A stretch of 64,000 nucleotides of DNA from Marinobacter salicampi (GCF_011074795.1 NZ_JAAMPF010000026.1:240788-304787); one strand, 5' to 3'. Numbered from the stretch's first letter, positions 53,408 to 62,958 are shown. Notes: generated by a model from the letters alone, not told the origin. Program-made: numbers and translations.

Positions 53408-53608
53408 CTATTCTTCCTTTGACTTAACAACGGCATAACTGGAACAGGGGTACAAGGATACCAGTATTTCATACAGGTCTGATCCAATTACGCCGCGCCT
53501 TGTGGTTTGGCTTTGCATAGAAAGAAAATTAGTCTCTATTTCTGGCTCTGCCGTAGAAAAAAGTCCCGACACACTCAATGTCTCAATGTCTTCCAGTGCG
53601 AGAACACC

Positions 53609-54610
53609 ATGAAGCTGCTAGTACTGACCCCCGCTCCCTCAGGCTCCAAGGCTGGTAACCGGGCAACTGCAGAGCGGTGGGCATCACTGCTCAAGACAGC
53701 AGGATACGACGTTGTGGTTGCTACGGACTACGACGCTAACGACGGAGCCCGGGTAGACGCCCTGATTGCCCTGCATGCCTGGCGGAGCCACAGCGCCATC
53801 ATGGATTTCCACCAGCGTTTTCCGGACAAACCACTGGTGACGGCTCTCACGGGCACCGACATCTATCAGTTCCAGTTCAGCCAACCGGAACCGACGCTGG
53901 CGTCGATGGCAGCCAGCCACTGCCTGATCGGACTGCATCGGCTGGTAGCCCAGGATATTCCCGCCCGGTTTCGAAGCAGGTTGAGAACGGTCCTCCAATC
54001 GGCTGAACAGCCATCCGTTGCTCCGAAAAGTCATCCTATGTGCCGGCAGGGGCGCTTCACTGTCTGTGTGGTCGGGCATCTGAGGCACGAAAAGGACTCA
54101 CTGCGAACCGCGATGGCCGCTCGCCTGCTGCCTGCCGATTCGGCCATAGACATTATCCAGGCCGGCAAAGCCCACGACGACACCTGGAAAGCAGCCGCGC
54201 TGGAGGAGGAGACCCGGAACAGCCGGTTTCAGTGGCTGGGCGAAATCGAGCGCGAGGACACCCAGGCGTTAATGCTGGGCAGTCAGGTCATGGTTATCAG
54301 TTCTGTCATGGAAGGCGGCGCCAATGTGGTTTCTGAAGCCTGCCGGGCAGGCTTGCCCATTCTGGCTTCCGACATTGCTGGCAATCGGGGTTTGCTGGGC
54401 GATGACTACCCGGGCTATTTCCCGGCCGGCGATGAAAAGGCCCTTGCCGCGCTTTTAAACCTGGCTGAGAACGACCCGGCATTTCTCGGTTCGTTAAAGC
54501 AGAAAGTAGTGGCAAAGGCCCTCCACTTTACCCCGGCCGCTGAAAGGGCAGCCCTGGTAGACGCCCTTGACTATGCCTTCAGCACAATCGGTTCAATCGC
54601 TTCACCCTGA
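53609..54610 (+). CDS. senB: SenB-type selenosugar synthase (glycosyltransferase, TIGR04348 family)
   Basis: A 333-residue GT-B-like protein. KLLVLTPAPSGSKAGNRATA and AERWASLLKTAGYDV form the N-terminal donor/acceptor lobe, then IALHAWRSHSAI, LVTALTGTDIYQF, VCVVGHLRHEKDSLRTAMAA and SSVMEGGANVVSEACRAGLP, ending with LLGDDYPGYFPAGDEKALAA. This series of motifs matches SenB, which makes a selenosugar from selenophosphate and a UDP-sugar in selenoneine biosynthesis. ATG 53609 starts the conserved region; the longer frame from 53507 is rejected. It converges on selD with a 40-base overlap. No senA is present in the window. Confidence 0.82.
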   Translation: MKLLVLTPAPSGSKAGNRATAERWASLLKTAGYDVVVATDYDANDGARVDALIALHAWRSHSAIMDFHQRFPDKPLVTALTGTDIYQFQFSQPEPTLASMAASHCLIGLHRLVAQDIPARFRSRLRTVLQSAEQPSVAPKSHPMCRQGRFTVCVVGHLRHEKDSLRTAMAARLLPADSAIDIIQAGKAHDDTWKAAALEEETRNSRFQWLGEIEREDTQALMLGSQVMVISSVMEGGANVVSEACRAGLPILASDIAGNRGLLGDDYPGYFPAGDEKALAALLNLAENDPAFLGSLKQKVVAKALHFTPAAERAALVDALDYAFSTIGSIASP

Positions 54611-56841
54611 GGTAAAACGCGGCCAATAACCGCAGTCTCGCCATAGCCCAGGGATTTCAGCTCCGCCACACAGGCATCCGCTTTATCCGCAGGGATGCTG
54701 GCCAAAAGCCCGCCGGCGGTCTGGGGGTCGAATATCAGTGGGTAGCGCGGGTTGTCGACCCACTCATCCTGGTTCCGTATACCCCGGCGCAGGCGGATAT
54801 TGGCCGGCTGGAGCGAACTGAGTATGCCGGCGGCGGCCGTTTCCTCGGCGCCAGGCAGTACCGGGATGGCAGACAGGGAAAGCTCGGCATCTACGCCGGA
54901 CGGTCGGGTCATTTCAACCAGGTGTCCGAGCAGGCCAAACCCCGTTACATCAGTGCAGGCCCTGGAGCCAAAGCGGCTCAGACATTCTGCCGCCTTCTTG
55001 TTCGACTGCATCATCGAGCTCAGCGCCGAGTCGATCCAGCGGCCCCTGGCCTTGAGTTTGGCATGGGCGGCAAACAAGGTGCCGGTGCCGATTGGCTTGG
55101 TCAGGATGAGGACATCGCCGGCCTTCAAGCCGCCTTTGCTCATGACTTTATCTGGGTCTATCAGGCCATTAACCGCGAAACCCAGAGCCAGCTCGCGACC
55201 TTCGCCGGTGTGCCCGCCTACCAGGGCGCAACCCGCTTCGTTCAGTACTTCAACGGCGCCAAGCATCATCTGGTAGACCACATCTTCAACCTTGGATTCG
55301 ATACCATAGGGCACAGTGGCCACGGCCGTTGCGCTCTGGGCCTCGGCACCCATGGCAAAGACGTCCCCGAGACTGTGGTTGGCCGCGACCCGACCGAAAA
55401 TGTAAGGGTCGTCGATAAAAGCGCGGAAAAAATCGACCGTATGGACAACTGCCTTGCCCGGGGGGACCCGCAGCACAGCAGCGTCGTCCGGAGCGTGCAG
55501 ACCGATCAGGATATCGTCCCGCTCGATCGGACGCAGTTCACCAAGGGCGCGGGAAAGTACCGTGCTGCCGACTTTGGCGCCACAGCCACCACAGCGCATG
55601 GCGACGGCTGAAATCGCCTGGGAGGCCTCCTCCGGGTTTTGCGCTGCCGAGGTATCAGGCAAAGCCGTATTCTCGGACATGTCCGGAAGGTTATTGAACC
55701 TGGCCATGAACCGACGATCAATCCAGTCCTTCCAGCGCCACACGAGTCGTCCGGATATCGATTTATCGCCTCGGGAGGCAATGGCATATTTGTCGCCGGT
55801 ACTGATCAGTTGCAGCCATTTTTTCTGGGGTACAAATGGGGCCGGCTTCTTGCCCGTCGCAACACGGTGTAGATTGTCTGCCAACGGCGGACCCTGGCGC
55901 ACGGCGAATACTCCCGCTTTTTCACGGGGATGACCAATGACATTGGCTATGTCGCCGGCAGCAAAAATGTCTTCGTCGGTTTCGGTCTGTAGGGTTTCCC
56001 GCACCCGTATAAACCCGCCTTCGTCCAGGGCCAGTCCGGTGGACTTTAACCATTCAGGGCCCGCGGCGCGGGTAACCCAGAGCACCTCATCGATAACGAA
56101 CGAGTCGCCTGATTCGGTCAACAGGTGATTGGCGGCAACTTCGGTGACCGGCGAGCCCAGGTGTAGATGCACACCTCGGGCACGCAGGGTGTGCTCGAAC
56201 CGGCTGCGCACTTTTTCGTTATGGGTGGGAAGCAGTTTGGGCTCGGCGTCAAACAGATGGAAGCTCAGCTGACCTGGGTCCCGGCCCCGGGCTGCCAATT
56301 CCTTACGCAGGCGGTACTGCATGGCCAGGGTCAGCTCGACACCGCCAGCACCAGCACCAACCACCGCCACCGACATGGGGCCATCATGGGTCTCCAGCCT
56401 CGCCAACAGCGATAGCCAGCGGGCGTTAAAACCATGGATGGGCTTGACTGGAACCGCGTGCTCGCTGGCCCCTGGCACGTCATTAACCCGGGGGGCTGAC
56501 CCGATGTTAATCGACAGCAGGTCGTACGGGACAGCAGGACGGTTCCGGCACAATACTTTTTTGCTGGCGCGGTCAATGTTAATGGCCTCGTCACGATACA
56601 GCCTGGCGCCGGCGTACTCAGCAAGACGGCTGAGGTCAATGTGGACGTCATCGTAGGTGTAGTGCCCTGCCACGTAACCGGGCAGCATGCCGGAGTAGGG
56701 GGTATGGGAATCCCGACAGATCAGGGTAAGGCGCACACCTGGGGTCGGGTTCATGGCGAAGCGTTTGAGAACACCTACGTGACTGTGTCCACCGCCAATC
56801 AAGACTATGTCACGTAGGACGGGCTGTTCAGTTTTCTGCAT
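54571..56841 (-). CDS. selD: SelD selenophosphate synthase fused to an N-terminal FAD/NAD oxidoreductase
   Basis: A 756-residue fusion. Residues 1-375 are an NDH-2-like pyridine nucleotide-disulfide oxidoreductase (DIVLIGGGHSHVGVLKRFAM, VAVVGAGAGGVELTLAMQYR, IFAAGDIANVIGHPREKAGV), the module known upstream of SelD (TIGR03169). Residues 412-756 are SelD: AMRCGGCGAKVGSTVL with the catalytic cysteine region, HTVDFFRAFIDDPYIFGRVA, LVGGHTGEGRELALGF and DPQTAGGLLASIP. It makes selenophosphate from selenide and ATP; the flavin domain may supply reduced selenium. The start overlaps the upstream gene by one base. Confidence 0.92.
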   Translation of the reverse strand: MQKTEQPVLRDIVLIGGGHSHVGVLKRFAMNPTPGVRLTLICRDSHTPYSGMLPGYVAGHYTYDDVHIDLSRLAEYAGARLYRDEAINIDRASKKVLCRNRPAVPYDLLSINIGSAPRVNDVPGASEHAVPVKPIHGFNARWLSLLARLETHDGPMSVAVVGAGAGGVELTLAMQYRLRKELAARGRDPGQLSFHLFDAEPKLLPTHNEKVRSRFEHTLRARGVHLHLGSPVTEVAANHLLTESGDSFVIDEVLWVTRAAGPEWLKSTGLALDEGGFIRVRETLQTETDEDIFAAGDIANVIGHPREKAGVFAVRQGPPLADNLHRVATGKKPAPFVPQKKWLQLISTGDKYAIASRGDKSISGRLVWRWKDWIDRRFMARFNNLPDMSENTALPDTSAAQNPEEASQAISAVAMRCGGCGAKVGSTVLSRALGELRPIERDDILIGLHAPDDAAVLRVPPGKAVVHTVDFFRAFIDDPYIFGRVAANHSLGDVFAMGAEAQSATAVATVPYGIESKVEDVVYQMMLGAVEVLNEAGCALVGGHTGEGRELALGFAVNGLIDPDKVMSKGGLKAGDVLILTKPIGTGTLFAAHAKLKARGRWIDSALSSMMQSNKKAAECLSRFGSRACTDVTGFGLLGHLVEMTRPSGVDAELSLSAIPVLPGAEETAAAGILSSLQPANIRLRRGIRNQDEWVDNPRYPLIFDPQTAGGLLASIPADKADACVAELKSLGYGETAVIGRVLPQGEAIEPIVLKA

Positions 56842-57599
56842 TAAACAAGCTTCTTGGCTTCATTGGACCAGTTTTCCGCGCCCTTGACTGATGAAAATTC
56901 CCTGAGGATGTCTTGCTCCGCCGGTGACGGATTGGCGATCTGGCCAATAGACGTTATGCCTGCGTTCTTGAGTTTCTTTTCGGTCGCCGGTCCAATGCCC
57001 AGAATTCTTTTGAGGTTGGTCGAGTGGGCCTGGCTCTTCTTTACCGACGGCTTTGTCGCAGCCGTTCCAGCAGGCCTGGAGGTTGAGGGCTTCTTCGCTG
57101 TGCTCCTGGCTTTTGCTGCCGGCGTGGTCTCGGTGCCCGCGGCAGATGCAGCTGACTGGGCCGTATTTTTCTCTGTGCTCTTTACCGTGCTTTTGGCGGT
57201 TGAGGTCGCAGCAGTGGCTTTACGGGTCGTTGCAGGGGCCTTTTTCCGTGCTTTGGTTTCAGCTTTCTTTGAGACGTCAGCGGTTTTCGTTTCCGCTTTC
57301 TTTGTGGTTTTACGGGATTTTGCTGAAGCAACACCAAGGCGTTCAAGAACGCTGTCCTGCAGGTCGTGAAGTTCGTTCAGGCGGCGGTCCAACTCCTCGT
57401 TGAAACGCTTAATTTCCCGCTCACGCATCTGGTCGAGATCACCGATCAGCTTGCGTATGGGTTCCTGTATCTGGGATTGCAGGGAATCGAACTGTTTCAG
57501 GGCCTCGCTGATCAGGGTTTCTACCTGAGTGGAGGTCTTCTCGAATTCCTTGTTTACCTTCTTCACGATCTTGTCGACAGACTTATCTTTCTTGGCCAT
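56841..57599 (-). CDS. Phasin-like coiled-coil protein with Lys/Ala-rich linker and helix-hairpin-helix tail
   Basis: A 252-residue protein. Residues 1-95 are a helical coiled coil (VNKEFEKTSTQVETLISEAL, LDQMREREIKRFNEELDRRL), like PhaF/phasin N-termini. Residues 95-195 are a low-complexity Lys/Ala/Thr region with repeated KAETK, like histone H1. Residues 198-252 are a helix-hairpin-helix-like end (LKRILGIGPATEKKLKNAGI). It may link polyhydroxyalkanoate granules to DNA, as PhaF does, though the HhH tail is unusual. ATG 57599 follows GGGAG; the extension to 57662 is rejected. It overlaps selD by one base. Confidence 0.65.
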   Translation of the reverse strand: MAKKDKSVDKIVKKVNKEFEKTSTQVETLISEALKQFDSLQSQIQEPIRKLIGDLDQMREREIKRFNEELDRRLNELHDLQDSVLERLGVASAKSRKTTKKAETKTADVSKKAETKARKKAPATTRKATAATSTAKSTVKSTEKNTAQSAASAAGTETTPAAKARSTAKKPSTSRPAGTAATKPSVKKSQAHSTNLKRILGIGPATEKKLKNAGITSIGQIANPSPAEQDILREFSSVKGAENWSNEAKKLV

Positions 57600-57739
57600 A
57601 ACGGCTTTCTCCCTTTCCCTAGAATTGGCCCACAAAGCCTGACAGATACTTACCGCACGCATCCGCTATTGGATGACTCATCCGCCAGGTTTTTATGAGA
57701 TTTACTGACTTCCACTGAAGGGCACCACCGGTGCCCGGG

Positions 57740-58153
57740 TTACGCAGTCTGGCTGAAGCCCGGGGATCGCCGCGACCGCAGTGACTGTTTCTTTGTCAGA
57801 ACGTCCCGAATTCGCTCAAGCTTATCGGAATCAGAGGGTCTAGGCCGAGAGTCAGACCCAATGAAATCAACCGAATAGAAGAAGTTGCTGCAGTGCTTTC
57901 TACGCTCGGTCACCAGCCCGCCAAGATTGGCCGCCGTGATATTGTCGAAGGGCATGCGCATGATCAGATCCAGCAACAGCGTGTCGCCGGGGTTAAAGAT
58001 TTTGTCCGTTTTCAGCACACAGCCGTGCTCGTCGAGATCAAACAGTGCCGCCTCAACGGATTCTTTCCGGAACAGACCGCGCTTGATATTGAAGCGGGCG
58101 GTCAGGTCGGGTAACGGTTGTCTTAGTTGATCAACGTGTTTCAGCATACGCAT
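57740..58153 (-). CDS. PilZ-like domain protein
   Basis: A 137-residue soluble protein that resembles a PilZ domain: ARFNIKRGLFRKESVEAALF, then DLDEHGCVLKTDKIFNPGDT (the DxSxxG-like turn), LLLDLIMRMPFDNI and FYSVDFIGSDSR. The basic RxxxR c-di-GMP motif is not clearly placed, so binding of c-di-GMP is uncertain. It has a basic C-terminus (KKQSLRSRRSPGF). Three in-frame ATGs (58153, 58147 and later) leave the start uncertain. It is monocistronic. Confidence 0.65.
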   Translation of the reverse strand: MRMLKHVDQLRQPLPDLTARFNIKRGLFRKESVEAALFDLDEHGCVLKTDKIFNPGDTLLLDLIMRMPFDNITAANLGGLVTERRKHCSNFFYSVDFIGSDSRPRPSDSDKLERIRDVLTKKQSLRSRRSPGFSQTA

Positions 58154-58191
58154 TTTCGCAGAATTGGAAGACTACCTGAGGTGCATCGTGC

Positions 58192-58218
58192 CGGGGCCGG
58201 TGTCTCGGGCCCCGGCAG
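58192..58218. repeat. GC-rich hairpin between the PilZ-like and GNAT/hydrolase genes
   Basis: GCCGGGGCC and GGCCCCGGC arms with a 9-base loop. No T tract is present on either strand, so it is not a standard terminator, but it may stabilise the 3' end of the hydrolase transcript. Confidence 0.5.
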
Positions 58219-58275
58219 CTATGGTTAAACAATAGCCAGACCGGAAAGCTTTGGCAACAATGTCAATCCAATACA

Positions 58276-59829
58276 CTAGCTATCATCTGAGCCCGAAGGG
58301 CTGATCACGAAGTTGGTTTTCACATCATACAGGTCGACCCGGCGGTCTTTCAGGTTGGTCACCGAGCCTTCATTCCGGACCAGTTTGAGTTTCTCAAGGT
58401 CCATATCGGAGAACATGATCATTTCAGTATTAGGTGTGGTTTCGGCCATGACGGCATCGTGAGGAAAAGCGAAATCCGATGGTGAAAAAACCGACGACTG
58501 GGCGTACTGGACGTCTAGGTTCTCCACTTTGGGCAGATTACCGACACTGCCTGTGATGACCACATAACACTCGTTTTCGATGGCCCGTGCCTGGGCACAG
58601 TGCCTGACCCGCAGGTAACTGTTCTTGGTGTCAGTCCAGAAGGGAACACAGATGATATCGACGCCCTGGCTGGCGGCAATGCGCCCCAGTTCAGGAAACT
58701 CGATGTCATAACAGATCATGATCGCGACACGCCCGGCGTCGGTGTCAAATACCTGGAACTTGTCGCCGCCGGCAATGACCCAGTCCCGACGTTCGTGAGG
58801 GGTAATATGAATCTTGCGCTGTTCATCCACCCGGCCATCCCGGTGGCACAGGTAGGACACGTTGTAGACCCGGTCATCCTCGAGCAGGGGCATTGAACCG
58901 GTCACTATGTTGATGTTGTAGCTCACGGCCATTTCCGACATTTCATTGCGGAACTGTTCAGTGAATCCGGCCAGAAAGCGAATGGCGCGGGTCTGGTCAA
59001 GCTGATCGGTCAGGCCCATCAGCGGAGCGTTGAAGAATTCCGGAAAGAGGGCAAAGTCACTTTTGTAGTCAGACAGGGCGTCGACGAAGTATTCGACCTG
59101 TTTGAGCACTTCCTCAACCGAGGTGAACTCCCGCATTTGCCACTGAACCGCGCCCATGCGTACCTGGGTCTTTTTAACATCCAGTACGGAGGAGGGCGGG
59201 GTGTAAAGGATGTTGTTCCACTCCAGCAAGGTGGCGTAGCCCAGGGACTTTTCGTCTTCCGGCATGTACTTGTGCATCAGCCGGGTGACCTGGAAGTCGT
59301 TGGAAAGCTGGAAGGTCAGGATCGGATCGTAGATTTCCTTGCGGTCCACGCGCTCGATGTATTCCGCCGGCGTGTATTGCTTGGCGTACTTGTGATAGCT
59401 GGGGATACGACCACCGGCCAGGATTGCCCGCAGGTTCATGGAGCGGCACAGCTCTTTGCGCGCCTCGTACAGGCGACGACCCAGGCGGTACCCCCGATAC
59501 TCAGGGTCGATAAACACGTCCAGCCCATAAAGGGAATCACCGTTGGCGTTGTGCCAGATCTTTTCGTTGCGCAGAATCAGGTCGTCGTAGGTGTGCGGAT
59601 TACTGAAGCGCTCGTACTTGACCAGTACTGTCAGGGCAACGGCAATCAGCTCCCCTGAATCCTCGATACAGATCTGTCCGTCCGGAAACTGCTCAACCAG
59701 TGCCTTGATTGTGTCCTTGGGCCACGCCCCACCAATGTCTTCATAGATTCGGTCCATCAGAACCTTGAGCTGGGGATAGTCATCCAGGGTCAGGTTTCTG
59801 AGATTGAGGTGCAGCTCTTCATGGGCCAT
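58276..59829 (-). CDS. Bifunctional GNAT acetyltransferase-like / carbon-nitrogen hydrolase
   Basis: A 517-residue fusion. Residues 8-200 are a GNAT domain with the acetyl-CoA loop EYRGYRLGRRLYEARKEL. Residues 225-500 are a nitrilase-superfamily amidase with the Glu-Lys-Cys triad: FALFPEFFNAPL (Glu near 260), RKIHITPHERRDW (Lys near 343) and VAIMICYDIEFPE (Cys near 372). The combination occurs widely in gammaproteobacteria as a single-gene family of unknown substrate. It is divergent from the chemoreceptor gene. Confidence 0.92.
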   Translation of the reverse strand: MAHEELHLNLRNLTLDDYPQLKVLMDRIYEDIGGAWPKDTIKALVEQFPDGQICIEDSGELIAVALTVLVKYERFSNPHTYDDLILRNEKIWHNANGDSLYGLDVFIDPEYRGYRLGRRLYEARKELCRSMNLRAILAGGRIPSYHKYAKQYTPAEYIERVDRKEIYDPILTFQLSNDFQVTRLMHKYMPEDEKSLGYATLLEWNNILYTPPSSVLDVKKTQVRMGAVQWQMREFTSVEEVLKQVEYFVDALSDYKSDFALFPEFFNAPLMGLTDQLDQTRAIRFLAGFTEQFRNEMSEMAVSYNINIVTGSMPLLEDDRVYNVSYLCHRDGRVDEQRKIHITPHERRDWVIAGGDKFQVFDTDAGRVAIMICYDIEFPELGRIAASQGVDIICVPFWTDTKNSYLRVRHCAQARAIENECYVVITGSVGNLPKVENLDVQYAQSSVFSPSDFAFPHDAVMAETTPNTEMIMFSDMDLEKLKLVRNEGSVTNLKDRRVDLYDVKTNFVISPSGSDDS

Positions 59830-59980
59830 AAACGGGGCAGCTCCTTTGATGCCAGGGAATTTCCCAGACTTGCAGATCGGTCCGGGTAATGATTTTAACC
59901 AGGTTAAGAAGCGCCCGGCTCATCCGTATGTGATTTCCGCAGTCGCAGTGCGTCGTTCACAGAATTTTACCAGAAGGCTT

Positions 59981-60007
59981 TAAAGACTTCGCGGCTACCG
60001 CCGAAAA
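59981..60007 (+). promoter_or_regulatory. Sigma-28 (FliA)-type promoter of the chemoreceptor gene
   Basis: TAAAGACT, 11 bases, then GCCGAAAA, against the FliA consensus TAAAGTTT-N11-GCCGATAA: 6 of 8 and 7 of 8 matches with exact spacing. It lies about 75 bases before the chemoreceptor ATG. Chemoreceptor genes are classic FliA targets. Confidence 0.75.
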
Positions 60008-60081
60008 GCGTTTATGACGCCACAAGCACGCACATGCAGGTTGGACCGGTCCTGCACAAGCCCGAAATTTGAGAGACCCTA

Positions 60082-61971
60082 ATGACAAGCCTGACCTTCG
60101 GACAAAAGCTTCTATTCGCCGTCGGCTTATTGCTGGCGCTGGTGATGGGCACCTATACGATGATGGGCGATTATCGCCTGACCCAGACCACTGAAACCTA
60201 TGTTGACGCACTGGTAGACGACGCCGTCGCCCAGAGTACGTCAAGCATCGCTGAATGGCTCAATACCCGTCTCAGCATGACTGAGGGGGTTGCTAAGGCC
60301 CTTAACGGAGTAACTGATGATGATCAGGCTCAGGCAATTCTTCAGTCGGCCACTCAGGGCGGCGGCTTCAAGGATGTCTACGTAGGTCTGGACAATGGCT
60401 ATATGCTGATGCCAACTGCGGAATCCGCTGCAACCCTTCCGGATGACTACGATCCCCGCACACGGCCATGGTTCAAGCTTGCGAAAGACCTTGGGCAAGC
60501 GTCTTTCACCGAGCCATATCTTGACGCTGCCAGTAACGAAACCATTATATCGACGCTGGCACCCGTGCGAGCCGGAAACTATTCCGGCGTTGTGGGCGGC
60601 GACATTACCCTGGGCGCCATCCAGAACATACTTTCTACGCTCACCCTGGCCGATACCGGTTACGCGGCTTTGATCAGTGCGGATGGCACCGTTCTCTATC
60701 ATCCGGACCGGGACCTGGTTGGCGAGCCTGTGGCAAGCTTGACCGGAGCCAGGCCCGACCTTACCGGTCAGCCCCGGGAGCTGGACATTGATGGCGACAT
60801 CTGGCGGGTAAGCTTCCACTCGATTACCGAAGCCCGGGCGGTTGACTGGTATCTGGCCACTTTTGCCAATGAGAGCCTTATCAATGCACCGGTTCAGGAA
60901 GCACGCATCACCGGCATCGTTTTTGCCCTTGCGGCGCTGGTGGTCGCACTGGTGATTCTGCATCTTGCCCTGAAGACCCTGATGAAGCCCCTGCGCCGCT
61001 TGGGTGAGGCTATGGCAGGTATTGCCAGTGGCAATGCAGACCTGACACAGCGGCTCAAAGTTGAGAGCAAGGATGAGTTCGGACAGTTGGCCACCCATTT
61101 CAACAGCTTTATTGCGAACATTCACGAGGTGGTTCAGGACGTGCAGCGCGGTGCCGCGGAACTGAGCGGCAGTGTGGTTTCCCTGAGAAAAACAGCAGTC
61201 ACCAGCCGCAGCAGTGTGGACCGTCAGCAAACCGAAATCGACATGATTGCAACGGCGATCAACGAGATGTCAGCCGCAGCTGGCCAGATTGCCCAGAGTG
61301 CCCAGCAGACTGCCGAAGCGGCCAATGCAGCAGATGATGATTCACGGGCCTCGCTCACCACGGTTGCCGCGTCGCGGGACGCAGTACAGCGACTATCCAC
61401 CGAGATTACCTCTGCTGCAACGGTCATCGACAAGCTGGGCAAAGACGTCACTGACATCACATCGGTGCTGGATGTGATCAAGGGAATTGCTGAACAGACC
61501 AATCTGCTCGCCCTGAATGCGGCCATCGAAGCGGCCAGGGCAGGGGATGCCGGTCGTGGCTTTGCGGTTGTGGCTGACGAAGTCAGAAATCTGGCGAAAC
61601 GCACCCAGGACAGCACGGAAGAGATCAACAACATGATCGAGCGCCTGCAAAAGGGTGCCAACGAAGCGGTCCAGGTAATGCAGGCCTCAACGGCGGTTTC
61701 CAATGTCAGTATGGAAAAGGCCCAGGACGCCATGGAAACCTTGAACCGCATTGCCGAGGCAATCACCTCCATCAGCGAGATGACCACCCAGATTGCTACT
61801 GCATCCGAAGAGCAGACCTCGGTAACCGAAGAACTCAACGCCTCTATTACCCGTATTGCCGATCAGGGCCAGGAAGCGGCTGCGGCGGCCAGTGAGAACG
61901 ATGTCTATAGCGGTCAGATCGAAACGGTCGGTGAATCGCTCAATCAGAATGTTGAGCGATTCAAGGTCTGA
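60082..61971 (+). CDS. Methyl-accepting chemotaxis protein with Cache sensor
   Basis: A 629-residue chemoreceptor. TM1 is near residues 8-28, and a periplasmic dCache sensor spans about 30-270 ([15 protein letters not shown] and [13 protein letters not shown] are typical). TM2 lies near 273-296, then a HAMP domain ([20 protein letters not shown]) and the methylation/signalling hairpin with tip [20 protein letters not shown] near 467-487 and [17 protein letters not shown]. The ligand is unknown; amino acids or organic acids are usual for this sensor fold. No C-terminal CheR-binding pentapeptide is seen. A sigma-28-type promoter precedes it. Confidence 0.95.
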   Translation: MTSLTFGQKLLFAVGLLLALVMGTYTMMGDYRLTQTTETYVDALVDDAVAQSTSSIAEWLNTRLSMTEGVAKALNGVTDDDQAQAILQSATQGGGFKDVYVGLDNGYMLMPTAESAATLPDDYDPRTRPWFKLAKDLGQASFTEPYLDAASNETIISTLAPVRAGNYSGVVGGDITLGAIQNILSTLTLADTGYAALISADGTVLYHPDRDLVGEPVASLTGARPDLTGQPRELDIDGDIWRVSFHSITEARAVDWYLATFANESLINAPVQEARITGIVFALAALVVALVILHLALKTLMKPLRRLGEAMAGIASGNADLTQRLKVESKDEFGQLATHFNSFIANIHEVVQDVQRGAAELSGSVVSLRKTAVTSRSSVDRQQTEIDMIATAINEMSAAAGQIAQSAQQTAEAANAADDDSRASLTTVAASRDAVQRLSTEITSAATVIDKLGKDVTDITSVLDVIKGIAEQTNLLALNAAIEAARAGDAGRGFAVVADEVRNLAKRTQDSTEEINNMIERLQKGANEAVQVMQASTAVSNVSMEKAQDAMETLNRIAEAITSISEMTTQIATASEEQTSVTEELNASITRIADQGQEAAAAASENDVYSGQIETVGESLNQNVERFKV

Positions 61972-61977
61972 TCATTA

Positions 61978-62958
61978 TCAGCGAACGGGGTGGGCCAACT
62001 CGATGCGGCTTCGCAGGGTGGACAGGGCTCTGCGCCATATGGCGGCCGAGTCTTCGGTAAGATAGGGGTTCTCAAGGACGAGTACCCTGCGGTTCTCAAG
62101 CCGGAGGCTCGTCACTGCCTCAAGGTAATGAGTACGAAGGTACCCAGCAAAACTGCCGTCAACAATCGCCCGTTCCATGCCAAGCTGAACTCGGTGAGCC
62201 AGTTCGTGCTGATGGTCAGCGAAAAAGAAATAAGAGGGCATGGGGTAGGCAAGGAGTAGGTCAGGCTCGATGGATAGGTCCTCCGAACCCAGTGCCTCCA
62301 GGTCATGAAGAACCTCGTTAATACCCCTGGCAAAGCAGGAAAAACGTTCATTTCGGAGCATGCGAAATAGAGTTTCAAACCGCGCATCCGTGATTACCTC
62401 AACCCCATTGGCGCGCAGCACCTGGGTGTCTGGCCAGTGGGTACCCTGGCCGATGGTGAGCTCCAGTCTGGCGAAATCGGCAACGGTTTTTACCTCCTTG
62501 AAACGGGCCATGTCCTGGGAGCGGACAACACAGATCCTCAGGCCCAACAGCCCGCCATCAATGGGAATCGGTATGGCAACCAGGCGATTCTCTCTCTCGA
62601 TGGAGGCAGCAATGTTGGCCATGTCCACCAGGGGTGAGGGCTCAGCTCTTGTCAATTCCCGGACCACACGGCCCTGGCCCATCTCCATACTGCGGGTGAG
62701 CAGGTAGGGGCCATACTCAGGGGTCTTGTCGAGGGCAAGAGTGACCAGCTGCCTGACTGCGGGGCTATCGAAATTGCGGTACCAGAGCGTTACTTTCGTT
62801 ACTTTCCTTGCTGGCGAGCCTGTGGCCAGGTAAGGGGCGAGATTGCTTTCCCCGGGCTCTACAGGGCTACCCTGAGCCTGGGACAGGAACGCGGTCATAA
62901 TAGCGACCACCAATGCACTGCCTACCAGCCTGACAACCCCCACTACTTTAAGCGCCAT
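61978..62958 (-). CDS. Periplasmic solute-binding-like protein
   Basis: A 326-residue protein with an N-terminal signal peptide (VVGVVRLVGSALVVAIMTAF, then SQAQG). The mature part has the two-lobe alpha/beta pattern of transporter substrate-binding proteins (VRQLVTLALDKTPEYGPYLL, LGLRICVVRSQDMARFKEVK, LELTIGQGTHWPD, YFFFADHQHELAHRV). It has no neighbouring permease, so it may be a sensor or an orphan binding protein. ATG 62958 follows GGAG by about ten bases; a longer frame to 63084 lacks a signal sequence at its start. It converges on the chemoreceptor gene with 6 bases between stops. Confidence 0.75.
   Translation of the reverse strand: MALKVVGVVRLVGSALVVAIMTAFLSQAQGSPVEPGESNLAPYLATGSPARKVTKVTLWYRNFDSPAVRQLVTLALDKTPEYGPYLLTRSMEMGQGRVVRELTRAEPSPLVDMANIAASIERENRLVAIPIPIDGGLLGLRICVVRSQDMARFKEVKTVADFARLELTIGQGTHWPDTQVLRANGVEVITDARFETLFRMLRNERFSCFARGINEVLHDLEALGSEDLSIEPDLLLAYPMPSYFFFADHQHELAHRVQLGMERAIVDGSFAGYLRTHYLEAVTSLRLENRRVLVLENPYLTEDSAAIWRRALSTLRSRIELAHPVR

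Noticed and set aside
58192..58218. Rho-independent terminator
   Set aside because: The hairpin is strong but there is no T tract on either strand.
60241..61230. 329-codon minus-strand open frame
   Set aside because: Antisense shadow of the chemoreceptor gene.
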